Shown: in pieces, positions 11,376 to 19,974 of the stretch
How the letters are laid out: each line of letters starts with the position of its first letter
Position numbering within the stretch: position 1 is the first letter of the stretch
Assembly: GCA_903832775.1 (NCBI GenBank)
Contig: CAILCX010000176.1
Span: forward strand, 27,476 to 91,475
Direction: 5' to 3'
DNA: 64,000 bases
Source of the DNA: an uncultured Methylobacter sp.
GTDB lineage: Bacteria > Pseudomonadota > Gammaproteobacteria > Methylococcales > Methylomonadaceae
Made by a program: the position numbers and the translations under genes
The notes under the pieces: model-generated
What the model saw: only the letters and a program-made list of their open reading frames with translations
Database searches by the model: none
What the model was told of the DNA's origin: nothing

Positions 11376-12212
11376 TTACTCGGTTGATATTTTTGCCAGC
11401 GTTAAAATAAAGTCGGTTTCGATTTCGAGAGCCACTTCATCTTTAATGGCTTTCTGAACGGTTTCATTGGCACGCCAGGCAAAGGGCGTCATGGTCAGTA
11501 GTGCAATTCTTTCCTGAGGTGTCGGCGTAATTTTATAACTGATGCGTTGCGTATTAAGCATGGTAAAGCCTTGTGGCAACTGATTTTCCAGGATATGTTC
11601 CTGGGCATTGGCATAAATAAATTCTTTAAGTTGCCAGAGATGTCTCGGTCCTGGCGTTACCATTAATAAAAGCCCCGAAGTTTTCAGCACTCGCTTGAGT
11701 TCTTGTTCATTTGACGGAGCAAATATCTTTAGCACCATATCAAAATAGTGATCGCTATATGGCAGGCGATTTGAACTGGCAACAACGAAACTGGCATTGG
11801 TATGTTTTTTTGCAGCAGCAACAATGGCGAATTTTGAGATGTCCAGGCCATGCTGCAGCATTTTATGTGTACAAAGACTTTCGATTTTTCGGCTGTAGTA
11901 GCCTTCACCGCAGCCAAGATCCAAGAGCTGATCGGGTTTATTTACCTCAATGAACATCGATAACACTTTTGCCAGGGGTTCGTAATAGCCAGCTTCTAAA
12001 AACTCTCGTCGGGATTGCATCATGGCCTTGTTATCGCCAGGATCATTAGAGTGTTTATACTGCACCGGTAATAAATTTAAATAACCTTCTTTTGCAAGAT
12101 CGAAGTGATGGTTATTTTGGCAAGCGTAGGATTTGGTCGATGGTGTCAGTTGAAGTAAAGCACCGCAAACTGGGCATAAATAGCAGGGCAGGGAAGTCGT
12201 ATTTTGAAGCAT
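11376..12212 (-). CDS. rlmA: 23S rRNA (guanine-N1) methyltransferase RlmA
   Basis: RlmA uses SAM to methylate G745 of 23S rRNA. The N-terminal zinc site is visible as C13, C16, C31 and H35. It is followed by the conserved KEGYLNLLPVQ and DPGDN segments and the SAM-binding motif DLGCGEGYYS. The ATG at 12212 is used, because the longer frame needs a TTG four codons upstream with no better ribosome binding site. At 278 residues it is of normal length. Confidence 0.92.
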   Translation of the reverse strand: MLQNTTSLPCYLCPVCGALLQLTPSTKSYACQNNHHFDLAKEGYLNLLPVQYKHSNDPGDNKAMMQSRREFLEAGYYEPLAKVLSMFIEVNKPDQLLDLGCGEGYYSRKIESLCTHKMLQHGLDISKFAIVAAAKKHTNASFVVASSNRLPYSDHYFDMVLKIFAPSNEQELKRVLKTSGLLLMVTPGPRHLWQLKEFIYANAQEHILENQLPQGFTMLNTQRISYKITPTPQERIALLTMTPFAWRANETVQKAIKDEVALEIETDFILTLAKISTE

Positions 12213-12282
12213 GGCAACAGGCAATGCGGTCTTTATTCGAGATAAAGCAGGAGAAAATCGGGATGTTTACACGGAACTTATA

Positions 12283-12322
12283 AAAGTGAACAGGATCAAC
12301 CGGAGTCAATCCTGTTCGCTTT
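12283..12322 (-). terminator. Terminator of second SmbP-like gene
   Basis: Read on the minus strand, a 14-bp stem with one wobble closes a 12-nt loop and is followed by T-rich sequence. The 9-bp core is 12288-12296 with 12309-12317. It sits just past the stop of the second SmbP-like gene and may also protect rlmA from read-through. Confidence 0.65.
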
Positions 12323-12340
12323 AAAAAACAGATCTAATGA

Positions 12341-12667
12341 TTAGATTGTTTTGAAGAAACCTATTGCTTTGTTCAATTCAGCTGTAGCTTTTGCTTCATC
12401 AGCACTTTTGCCAATGATTTGTGCTTTAATCAAGCTTGCAAGACCTTGTTTTACAGCTTCTTCGTGTCCGACGATTTCATCAGAAGCGCCACGAGCCGCT
12501 TTTTCATGAATATAAGCAGCATTAAAATCGTGTTTTACGATTTCAGCAATAGCTTGTTCAATATGTGAAATAGCGCGTGCAGCTGGATCTTCGGCCAAAG
12601 CAACTGTGCTAGCACCTAAAGAAAGAGCCATAGAAAGTGTAAGTACTGTTTTTTTAATTAAGTTCAT
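12341..12667 (-). CDS. Second small SmbP-like periplasmic protein
   Basis: The 108-residue protein has a signal peptide (cleavage near VALA-ED). Its all-helical mature region resembles the first SmbP-like protein in length and layout but has only four His (SHIEQA, KHDFNAAYIHEK, GHEEA). It ends in a hydrophobic FFKTI. The weaker His content suggests a diverged paralogue that may bind metal less well or bind a different metal. The ATG start is preferred over an in-frame TTG two codons upstream. No strong Shine-Dalgarno sequence is visible. Confidence 0.7.
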   Translation of the reverse strand: MNLIKKTVLTLSMALSLGASTVALAEDPAARAISHIEQAIAEIVKHDFNAAYIHEKAARGASDEIVGHEEAVKQGLASLIKAQIIGKSADEAKATAELNKAIGFFKTI

Positions 12668-13041
12668 AGTCAATTGATAATGATGTTCGGAGGAAAATTC
12701 CAGATGGAACCTGTGAAGAAATTATTGAAAAAGCACTGCCCTTTCGAGGGGTATCATATACGATTATCGATTTTCTCCTACAGGCAATTGCAATTTAAAC
12801 GCCCAAAATGGTGCCATAAAGAATAAACATCTTTTAGGTTTCTGTATTTATTGGTTATTATTAAATTGCAGAGAGAATAAAGTCAGTGCAAGCACGGTAA
12901 GCATTAACTCACTAATTGAGCAATTAACTACGCTAAACCCGGAATATTAAAGTTATAGTTCTTAATCCTGTTACTTTATGGCCAGACAGATTAAGGTTAG
13001 CGCTAAAATCAAATTTTAATTCACCCAAGCTGGACTATTTT
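12668..13041. other. Non-coding region between divergent genes
   Basis: About 370 nt separate the SmbP-like gene (minus strand) from the DUF1348 gene (plus strand). It must hold both promoters. I see AT-rich sequence but no motif I can name and no supported gene. Confidence 0.4.
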
Positions 13042-13521
13042 ATGAATAACACCCAAGAAGCTCGCCCCCCCTTTCCTCCTTTTACCCGTGAGACGGCATC
13101 CCAAAAAGTACGTATGGCCGAAGATGGTTGGAACAATCGTGATCCTCAGCGTGTCGCCCTGGCTTACACTATTGATAGTGTGTGGCGAAATCGTGCTGAA
13201 TTTCCGGTTGGTCGCGAGCAAATCATAGCGTTTCTTACCCAAAAATGGGCAAAAGAACATGAGTATCGCCTGATCAAAGAACTCTGGGCTTTTGACGGCA
13301 ATCATATTGCCGTTCGTTTTGCTTATGAATGGCACAACGATAACAATGAATGGTTCCGTTCTTACGGCAATGAAAACTGGGAATTCGACCAAAACGGTTT
13401 GATGCAGCGTCGTTACGCAAGTATTAATGATTTATCTATTCAAGAAACTGACCGCAAATTTCATTGGTCGCAAGGTCGTCGACCAGATGAACATCCCGGT
13501 TTAAGCGACTTGGGTTTGTAA
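13042..13521 (+). CDS. DUF1348 / NTF2-like family protein
   Basis: A 159-residue soluble protein of the DUF1348 (nuclear transport factor 2-like, SnoaL-type fold) family, recognised by [14 protein letters not shown], the VWRNR segment and the [13 protein letters not shown] block near the C-terminus. NTF2-like folds form small alpha+beta barrels with a pocket, and no reaction is established for this family. It precedes nspC by 12 nt and is probably cotranscribed with it, but a role in polyamine metabolism is not shown. Confidence 0.85.
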   Translation: MNNTQEARPPFPPFTRETASQKVRMAEDGWNNRDPQRVALAYTIDSVWRNRAEFPVGREQIIAFLTQKWAKEHEYRLIKELWAFDGNHIAVRFAYEWHNDNNEWFRSYGNENWEFDQNGLMQRRYASINDLSIQETDRKFHWSQGRRPDEHPGLSDLGL

Positions 13522-13533
13522 TTTATTTAAGTG

Positions 13534-14697
13534 ATGGATTTTAATGGTTTAAAAGAAAGCGTTTATACGTCGCCTGCATTTGTCATTGATGAAGTAGAGG
13601 TCACAAGAACCCTTGAAATTTTGGCCGATCTCAGAAACCAGTGTGGCGTTAAAGTTTTATATTCGATCAAGGCCTTGCCACTAAAGGCAATTCTGGACTT
13701 GGCAAAGCCTTATGTTGATGGCTTTTCAGTCAGTTCCTTATTTGAAGCGCGATTGGCTGACGAAGCGCTTCGTCAAGGTGCGAAACAGGTTTTGCCGGGG
13801 CAGGGCGGTATTCATTTGACTACCCCCGGCCTTAGAGCGGATGAACTGCAAGAGTTGGCTACGCTGTGTTCGCATATCAGTTTTAATTCCGTATCCCAGT
13901 ATCAACGTTTTGGGGAAGTGGCTCAGGAACAGTCTTCTATCGGTTTGAGGGTTAACCCCAAGTTGTCTTTTTTAAATGACGAGCGTTTTGATCCGTGCCG
14001 ACAGCAATCCAAGTTAGGTGTTGCTCTTTCGGAAATTACTCATCTGGAACAAGTTCAGGGATTGCATGTTCATAATATTTTCTCGGCTACCGATTTTACG
14101 CCACTCCTTAAAACGATCGATAAACTAAAACAGCATCTGGGGCCAAGATTGGCTGAACTGGAGTGGCTGAATATCGGTGGAGGCTATTTGTTTAATCAAA
14201 TTAAAGATCATCAACCTTTTGTGGAGTTGGTGACAAAGCTGAAACACGATTATGGATTGGAAGTTTATATCGAGCCGGGCAAAGCTATTGTTGGTCAAGC
14301 CGGCTATTTAGTCGCGACAGTGCTTGATAGTTTTGTTAGCGACGGTGCCAACATGGTTGTTTTGGATACTTCTATTAACCATAATCCTGAAGTTTTTGAA
14401 TACCAACGTCAGCCTGAATTACACGAACACGATCCCACTGCAAGTTATACAGCGACTTTGGCGGGCTGTACTTGTCTGGCTGGCGATATTTTTGGACGGT
14501 ATCAGTTTAAAAATCCCCTGGCAATTGGCGATAAAGTCGTTTTCAAAAATGTTGGTGCCTATTCTTTAATTAAAGCTAATCGTTTTAATGGCTATAACCT
14601 TCCCGATATTTACCTCAGCCATTCGTTTAGCGTAAAAAAATTAAAACAGTTTGCTTATGAGGATTATCGACGGCAATGGTTACCTGAGTATTTATAA
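13534..14697 (+). CDS. nspC: Carboxynorspermidine decarboxylase
   Basis: This PLP enzyme decarboxylates carboxy(nor)spermidine to (nor)spermidine in the alternative polyamine route. It has the alanine-racemase-type fold III barrel with PLP lysine K46 in YSIKALP, the glycine loop NIGGGY, EPGKA, and the C-terminal CLAGD motif with the active-site Cys. The ATG at 13534 is taken over the GTG immediately before it. The partner carboxynorspermidine dehydrogenase is not in the window. Confidence 0.9.
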   Translation: MDFNGLKESVYTSPAFVIDEVEVTRTLEILADLRNQCGVKVLYSIKALPLKAILDLAKPYVDGFSVSSLFEARLADEALRQGAKQVLPGQGGIHLTTPGLRADELQELATLCSHISFNSVSQYQRFGEVAQEQSSIGLRVNPKLSFLNDERFDPCRQQSKLGVALSEITHLEQVQGLHVHNIFSATDFTPLLKTIDKLKQHLGPRLAELEWLNIGGGYLFNQIKDHQPFVELVTKLKHDYGLEVYIEPGKAIVGQAGYLVATVLDSFVSDGANMVVLDTSINHNPEVFEYQRQPELHEHDPTASYTATLAGCTCLAGDIFGRYQFKNPLAIGDKVVFKNVGAYSLIKANRFNGYNLPDIYLSHSFSVKKLKQFAYEDYRRQWLPEYL

Positions 14698-14891
14698 AAA
14701 TGAGTTGTGTGCTAAACGCAACAGATTTGCCGGGTTGTGACATAAATGACTAGAATCATTAAGAAATGTAAATATACCAACAAATTCAATCATCTATTAT
14801 CATAGGGTTTAAATTTGACAATGATTGCTACCTTAAATTAAGCTTAAACAAACTTAAAAAATGTAATTAAACTTTCTATTGAGTCATATTT

Positions 14892-15239
14892 ATGAAAAAT
14901 TTATTTAATTTGTTGCTTAAAACTCTCAGTGCAATGTGTTTTACGATGTTTTGTTTATCCGCTCATGCAGAAGTTGATGCGGATGGCGCTAAAGACTTTG
15001 CCAAACAAAATAATTGTTTCAGATGCCATGGTGTCGATAAAGATAAAGACGGTCCTGCATTTACCAAGAGTGCCGCAAAGTTCAAAGCCGATCCTAAAGG
15101 CGAAGAAAAACTGTTACACCATCTTACTTCAGGCGAAAAAGCCAAGTTCCCTGACGGTCATGAAGAAGATCACATGATCTTAAAATCGGACGACCAAAGT
15201 AAAATCAAAAATCTGGTTGACTGGATTTTGTCTTTATAA
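14892..15239 (+). CDS. Monohaem class I cytochrome c, periplasmic
   Basis: The 115-residue protein has an N-terminal signal peptide (to about SAHA-EV) and one haem site, CFRCH. A DGPAF segment follows and a Met lies near the C-terminal side (DHMILK), a plausible sixth ligand. It is like short soluble cytochromes c that shuttle electrons in the periplasm. It lies about 210 nt before the decahaem cytochrome gene on the same strand, so it may be the soluble donor or acceptor for that conduit. This is inference from position. Confidence 0.85.
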   Translation: MKNLFNLLLKTLSAMCFTMFCLSAHAEVDADGAKDFAKQNNCFRCHGVDKDKDGPAFTKSAAKFKADPKGEEKLLHHLTSGEKAKFPDGHEEDHMILKSDDQSKIKNLVDWILSL

Positions 15240-15302
15240 GTCTCAGTTATCTTGAAGATCCATTTTTTGTCTTCAATTCAATCATTTCAATTCATCCGGA
15301 TC

Positions 15303-15342
15303 GGGTTGGAACCTTGGGCAACCACTCAAGTAGCTTCAACCC
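15303..15342 (+). other. Two-tier stem-loop upstream of decahaem gene
   Basis: GGGTTG/CAACCC (15303-15308 with 15337-15342) plus AA/TT after a bulged G form an outer stem. CTTG/CAAG (15313-15316 with 15327-15330) forms an inner stem around a 10-nt loop. It sits about 110 nt before the decahaem start codon and could be a leader structure or the terminator of the preceding cytochrome. No T-run follows. It does not match a riboswitch class I can name. Confidence 0.35.
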
Positions 15343-15452
15343 ACCGTTTAAAACGTTAACTATCTCACCGGTTTGGTAGCATAAATTTTCTATGTGCCTT
15401 ATCTTGCCCTGGCTTTACTTGTGAGCCATAAGACTTACTGGACAATTGTCTA

Positions 15453-16403
15453 ATGAATATATTACTAAAAATAATCCTCCTGTTTGGACTTTTAACGATG
15501 TCTGTCTACGCTGAAAACACAGCGGCTCCAGTAAAAGCACCTACAGCAAAGCCATCCGATTCTTTGAACAAAGATTCTGCCTGTACCAAGTGTCACGATG
15601 AAAACGAAAGCAAACCCATTTTGGCGATTGCCCAGACCGCACATGGCAACAAAGCCGATTCACGCACGCCTTCCTGTCAGTCTTGTCATGGCGAGAGTGA
15701 AAAACATATGAGCAATAAAACCGTTGCTCCCGATGTTATTTTTGGCCTGAAGAAAGGCGCTTTTTCGCCAAATGAAGCCAAAGATCAGAATACGGCGTGT
15801 TTGACTTGTCACGACAAAGACCAAAAACGTACTCATTGGCAAGGTGGTGCTCACCAGGTCGCTGACGTAGCCTGTACCTCGTGCCACGTAACGCATACCG
15901 CCCATGACAAGGTACGTGACAAACAGACGCAACCCGAAGTTTGTTTTACCTGTCACAAAGATCAACGTGCGCAAGTTAAAAAGTTTTCGCATCATCCGAT
16001 AGGCGAAGGCAAAGTCGCTTGTGCTGATTGCCATAATCCGCATGGTTCAGCCGGTCCAAAAATGCTGGTTAAAAATACCGTTACCGAAACCTGCTACACC
16101 TGTCATGCGGAAAAACGCGGACCGTTGTTGTGGGAACATCAGCCAGTAACAGAAGATTGTACCAATTGCCATACGCCACATGGTTCTAATATTACACCGT
16201 TGTTGAAGTCACGGGCCCCATTCTTGTGTCAGGAGTGTCATGATGGTCCGCATGCTAGTAGAAGTCCAGTTGCAGAAAGTGCTGAAGGTATTCAAGGTGG
16301 TGCTACTAGCGCTAGTGCGAACACTACGGGTAGAGCTTGTATGAATTGCCATAGCATGGTGCATGGTTCGAATGATCCTGCCGGCGCACTTTTGCATCGC
16401 TAA
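15453..16403 (+). CDS. Decahaem c-type cytochrome, MtrA/DmsE family
   Basis: The 316-residue exported protein has ten CXXCH haem sites. In order these are CTKCH, CQSCH, CLTCH, CTSCH, CFTCH, CADCH, CYTCH, CTNCH, CQECH and CMNCH, spread over the mature chain after a signal peptide ending at about VYA-EN. Ten haems, this length and the NPHGSAGP and TPHGSN repeats fit the MtrA/DmsE/PioA-type cytochromes, which sit inside an outer-membrane barrel and pass electrons through it. The barrel gene follows 19 nt downstream. No extracellular MtrC/OmcA-like gene is present. Confidence 0.93.
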   Translation: MNILLKIILLFGLLTMSVYAENTAAPVKAPTAKPSDSLNKDSACTKCHDENESKPILAIAQTAHGNKADSRTPSCQSCHGESEKHMSNKTVAPDVIFGLKKGAFSPNEAKDQNTACLTCHDKDQKRTHWQGGAHQVADVACTSCHVTHTAHDKVRDKQTQPEVCFTCHKDQRAQVKKFSHHPIGEGKVACADCHNPHGSAGPKMLVKNTVTETCYTCHAEKRGPLLWEHQPVTEDCTNCHTPHGSNITPLLKSRAPFLCQECHDGPHASRSPVAESAEGIQGGATSASANTTGRACMNCHSMVHGSNDPAGALLHR

Positions 16404-16422
16404 ACTGTATTAGGAGACACTC

Positions 16423-18783
16423 ATGAAAACTCAAGATAAAGAAATGAAAGTCAGTGTTTTGGCTTTAGCGGTGCGTTGCGCATTGATGGCAGCGGTTACT
16501 TTCCCGTTGGTTGCTCAGGCAGATGATGATGCGTATGCCTTGACCCATCCGACTAATATGGTTGATTTTGGTGCCTTGTATTCCAGTCAAAGTTCGGCCA
16601 AGTTCGGTGAATATAATGGTCTGAACGAAGAAGGCTTTTATGGTTTGGGCGGTTTTGATGTGCGCGGCGGCAAAGGCTACGATAGTGCAAATAGTGCCTT
16701 ACGTTGGAAACTAAACGGAACTAACCTTGGCACTACTTCCCGTAATTTGGGGGCCTCAATTAGCGAGCAGGGTAAATGGAAGATAAACCTGGGTTATGAC
16801 GAATTGCAACATAACATAACCGATACTTATCAAACTCCTTTTCAAGAAGATAGAGGTGGAAATAATTTTACCCTTCCTGCTAATTTTGGCAAACCTGCTG
16901 GTACAGTCCTTACTAATACAAATAATTTAGGTGCATCTAGGTTAAATGCGTTCCATACTGAAAAGGAGTACACCACACGCAGGAACTCCTCTCTTGGAAC
17001 TTCCTATACATTCGGAGAGCAATTAAGTGCACAGATTGATTATAATCATCTAGAACAGTCTGGTGCCAAGCTTATAGGCACTGGGGCACAAGGAGGTATA
17101 AATCTCGCTGGAACTAGTACAGGTAAAGCCGAAGCAGTTAATATCCTGTTTAACCCTACCAGTTACAGTACGGATAATATAACTGCAGCTCTGAATTGGA
17201 AAGGTGAAAAGGCTCATCTAAGCGGAGGTTACTATGGATCCATCTTTCATGATGATTATAACAGTTTGAGTTGGCAAAATGGGGTAGCCAGCGCTGCCTC
17301 CACTTGTACGGGGTCAGGTTGCTTTACAAATAACACTATGAGTACCGCTCCGAGTAATAGTTTGCACCAAGCGAATCTCTCCGGTGGATATGATTTTTCA
17401 TCTGCCACGAAGTTGGTTGGCGGTTTTTCTTACGGTTATAACACACAAAACTCCAGTTTCGCACCAACCCTCATACCACAAGCAAGTGGAATTGCATCTA
17501 GTATGATGTGGGGGAGCGGATATCCATCGTCGCTGAATGGAGTTGTGGAGACTACGCATGGCGACTTAAAACTAACCAATCAAAGTATAAAGGATTTGAC
17601 TTTAAGCGCCGGATTTAAATTCAATGAGCGTGACAATAGCACGGATTCTTCTATCTACCGTTATAAAGCCATCAACGATGCTAATGCAGCAATCCAAACT
17701 GCAGTTCCTGTTACAAATTACACTGGAATTAATACACCGTATAGCAACAGAAAAACACAATATGAAGTAGCCGCTGCTTATCGTCTGACCAATGCACAGA
17801 ATCTGCGTTTAGCCTATGAGCGTGAAGATATCAAACGTTGGTGTAATGGTGTGATAGGCGGTGCTCAATGTATTTCAAGTCCAACCAGTGAGGAGGATAA
17901 AGTTGGTTTAACCTATCGTTTAAAAGTGTTTAATGATGTAAATTTTAATGCTGGCTATAGTTATGCCAAGCGTAACGCGCACTTTGATCATAATTTCCTT
18001 GCTAATGATGGAAATCGATCAATCACAAGCGTTGGAGGGTCTCATTCGGTTCTTAACGGAGCTGATTTGATTGGTTTCGTAGCGTATCCTTATGCTAATC
18101 GTAATCAGAATCTGGGTAAAGCTGGCATCAATTGGCAACTTACCCAAAAGATTGATTTTGGTGTGAATGGAAATTACAAATATGACGATTACGATGCAAT
18201 GTTAGGTGTCCAGAATGGGCACTCGGCGGGTGTAAGTGTGGATGCTGCTTATAATTATGAAGAAAACAGTAGCGTTTCTGCCTATTGGAGTTGGCAAAAT
18301 GGGAAGAGAAATTTGCGCAATGGAACTGGGCCAAGTAATACGACTGCCAACGTATCAAATATTGGTATATGGACCAATCAGCTTGAGGATAACAGTAACA
18401 CCGTCGGCTTACTTACCCGGAATGGTGGTTTGCTAGGTGGCAAACTGGAAGTTATAGGTGATTTTTCTTATGCTCTTGACTCTTCAGCCTATTCAACTCA
18501 AGTTCCCTATCTTTCAACATGCAGCGCAGCAACTACACTTAGTTGTGGAAATGTGTCACCAATTAAGAACGAGTTGATTAGTCTAAAACTTACCGGTAAC
18601 TATAAAGTCCATAAAAATGGAAAAGTGGCTTTGGCTTACATATATCAGAAATTAAATAGCAATGACTATTTTTATAATGGTCAGCAGTATGGTTACACGC
18701 CAAGCACTCTTGTGCCGACCAACTTACAGCCTCAGGATTATACGGTTAATGTAGTCGCGCTGTCTTACAGTTTGGCGTTCTAG
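16423..18783 (+). CDS. MtrB/PioB-family outer-membrane beta-barrel
   Basis: The 786-residue protein has an N-terminal export signal (to about AQA-DD). It continues with a long run of alternating amphipathic strands rich in Tyr, Asn, Gly and Ser, and ends in the aromatic-terminated strand ALSYSLAF typical of outer-membrane barrels. The opening block (WKLNGTNLG, SISEQGKWK) fits the decahaem-associated MtrB/PioB family. In Shewanella and Rhodopseudomonas such barrels sheathe the decahaem cytochrome. The AGGAG ribosome binding site lies 19 nt or less after the cytochrome gene, so the pair is coupled. Confidence 0.92.
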   Translation: MKTQDKEMKVSVLALAVRCALMAAVTFPLVAQADDDAYALTHPTNMVDFGALYSSQSSAKFGEYNGLNEEGFYGLGGFDVRGGKGYDSANSALRWKLNGTNLGTTSRNLGASISEQGKWKINLGYDELQHNITDTYQTPFQEDRGGNNFTLPANFGKPAGTVLTNTNNLGASRLNAFHTEKEYTTRRNSSLGTSYTFGEQLSAQIDYNHLEQSGAKLIGTGAQGGINLAGTSTGKAEAVNILFNPTSYSTDNITAALNWKGEKAHLSGGYYGSIFHDDYNSLSWQNGVASAASTCTGSGCFTNNTMSTAPSNSLHQANLSGGYDFSSATKLVGGFSYGYNTQNSSFAPTLIPQASGIASSMMWGSGYPSSLNGVVETTHGDLKLTNQSIKDLTLSAGFKFNERDNSTDSSIYRYKAINDANAAIQTAVPVTNYTGINTPYSNRKTQYEVAAAYRLTNAQNLRLAYEREDIKRWCNGVIGGAQCISSPTSEEDKVGLTYRLKVFNDVNFNAGYSYAKRNAHFDHNFLANDGNRSITSVGGSHSVLNGADLIGFVAYPYANRNQNLGKAGINWQLTQKIDFGVNGNYKYDDYDAMLGVQNGHSAGVSVDAAYNYEENSSVSAYWSWQNGKRNLRNGTGPSNTTANVSNIGIWTNQLEDNSNTVGLLTRNGGLLGGKLEVIGDFSYALDSSAYSTQVPYLSTCSAATTLSCGNVSPIKNELISLKLTGNYKVHKNGKVALAYIYQKLNSNDYFYNGQQYGYTPSTLVPTNLQPQDYTVNVVALSYSLAF

Positions 18784-18799
18784 TCAAAAAAACAGCCTT

Positions 18800-18851
18800 A
18801 CTTTGTGGGAGCGACGTCTACGTCGCGACGTAGGCGTCGCTCCCACAAAGT
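18800..18851. repeat. 52-bp near-perfect palindrome (REP-like)
   Basis: Two 26-nt arms (18800-18825 and 18826-18851) are reverse complements with a single mismatch and no spacer. The arms begin CTTTGTGGGAGCGACG. It lies 16 nt after the mtrB-like stop. GTGGGAGCG-type palindromes are common REP elements in gammaproteobacteria. It may act as a terminator or mRNA 3' stabiliser separating the barrel gene from the next cytochrome gene. No second copy was seen in the window. Confidence 0.8.
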
Positions 18852-18925
18852 TACGCTACTACGAAGTACAAAGCTATACTTGCAGTAACACACTATATAT
18901 CAACAACTTTCAGGCGAAAAAATAA

Positions 18926-19651
18926 ATGATCGAACCACGGGATGATTTAACCTTAGGCAAACTTTCTTTGACTTACCGGGTGTTGTTTACCGGCTTTTTA
19001 CTGGTGATCGGTTTGGGCTTGTGTATGGCCGGTGCCCAGATCATGTTGACCCATGGCAAGGCTGACGGCAAGGCCGGCTTGTCGATGGACGATATTGTTT
19101 ACAGCTATTACGGTAACCGTTCCGGTTCCAAACTTGAGTCCGCGTTAACCGGCAAAATGAAAGACAAAGCACCGGCTGACGTTAATTTTATGTTGATTAA
19201 ATGGGTGCGTGAGGATGCACCGGCTGCGGAATGGAGCAAAGTCGGGCCTTTATTGGAAAAGCATTGTGCAAATTGCCATGATTCGGAATCGGGTTTACCG
19301 GAAGTAGCCAAACTTGAAGTAGCAAAAGGTATGGCCGAAATCGATCATGGTGCCAGCATCGCCTCGTTGACAAGGGTTTCTCATATCCATTTATTTGGCA
19401 TTAGTTTTATCTTTTTGTTTGTCGGCTGGATTTTCGGCATGGCAGAGTTTGATCAACGCTGGAAAGTGATTTTAATTTCTACCCCTTTTGCCTTTCTGGT
19501 ATTGGATGTCGCTTCCTGGTGGCTGACCAAATTCTGGCCCGAATGCGCCTGGTTTACCATGATCGGCGGTTTAGGTTACAGCCTGGCGGCGATGGTGATG
19601 TTTGCCACTTCTTTTGCCCAAATGTGGTTGCCGCGCTGGACCAAGAAATAA
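18926..19651 (+). CDS. Inner-membrane monohaem cytochrome, four-helix
   Basis: The 241-residue protein has a first membrane helix at about 17-40, a periplasmic loop of about 110 residues with one haem c site CANCH (114-118), and three more helices (about 155-171, 179-199 and 209-232). His153 and His155 at the start of helix 2 could ligate a b-type haem, which is speculation. I do not recognise a named family. Placed after the MtrA/MtrB pair, it is a candidate quinone-linked inner-membrane partner (the role of CymA in Shewanella), but it has a different architecture from CymA. Confidence 0.75.
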   Translation: MIEPRDDLTLGKLSLTYRVLFTGFLLVIGLGLCMAGAQIMLTHGKADGKAGLSMDDIVYSYYGNRSGSKLESALTGKMKDKAPADVNFMLIKWVREDAPAAEWSKVGPLLEKHCANCHDSESGLPEVAKLEVAKGMAEIDHGASIASLTRVSHIHLFGISFIFLFVGWIFGMAEFDQRWKVILISTPFAFLVLDVASWWLTKFWPECAWFTMIGGLGYSLAAMVMFATSFAQMWLPRWTKK

Positions 19652-19758
19652 TATTAAGCCCATTTTCAGCTTGCGCATGATGGAAGAAGTGTTTGACTGA
19701 TCATTAAGATTCGATTAGTTTAAAAATAGATTATTAACTAAAGCAGGTACTTTCCATT

Positions 19759-19974
19759 ATGAGCATAACCGAACTTCATAAGTTACCTAACATTGAAAAG
19801 CTTAAGATCATCGGAGAACTTTGGGGCGATTTGGTAGTTGATGAAGACAATTTTCCTTGTTTGTCCTGGCATGAAAATGAACTCAAATTGACTGAAGAAA
19901 ATTTTTTAGCCGGTAACGTCGAAATATTGGATTGGCAGCAAGCCAAGAAAGAGTTGCGTTTAAAATTTGAATGA
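19759..19974 (+). CDS. Addiction-module antitoxin, PF09720-type
   Basis: The 71-residue acidic protein has the LPNIEKLKIIGELWGDL start typical of the short putative addiction-module proteins that pair with ParE/RelE toxins. It is presumed to neutralise the following toxin and repress the operon. It overlaps the toxin gene by 4 nt. Confidence 0.85.
   Translation: MSITELHKLPNIEKLKIIGELWGDLVVDEDNFPCLSWHENELKLTEENFLAGNVEILDWQQAKKELRLKFE

Noticed and set aside
13021..13392. Open frame of 123 codons on the minus strand
   Set aside because: It lies wholly antisense to the DUF1348 gene, which has clear family motifs. The frame has no recognisable domain or ribosome binding site.
15303..15342. GEMM-type cyclic dinucleotide riboswitch before the decahaem gene
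   Set aside because: The structure is a simple two-tier stem and lacks the conserved tetraloop and receptor sequences of that class, so only a hairpin is reported.
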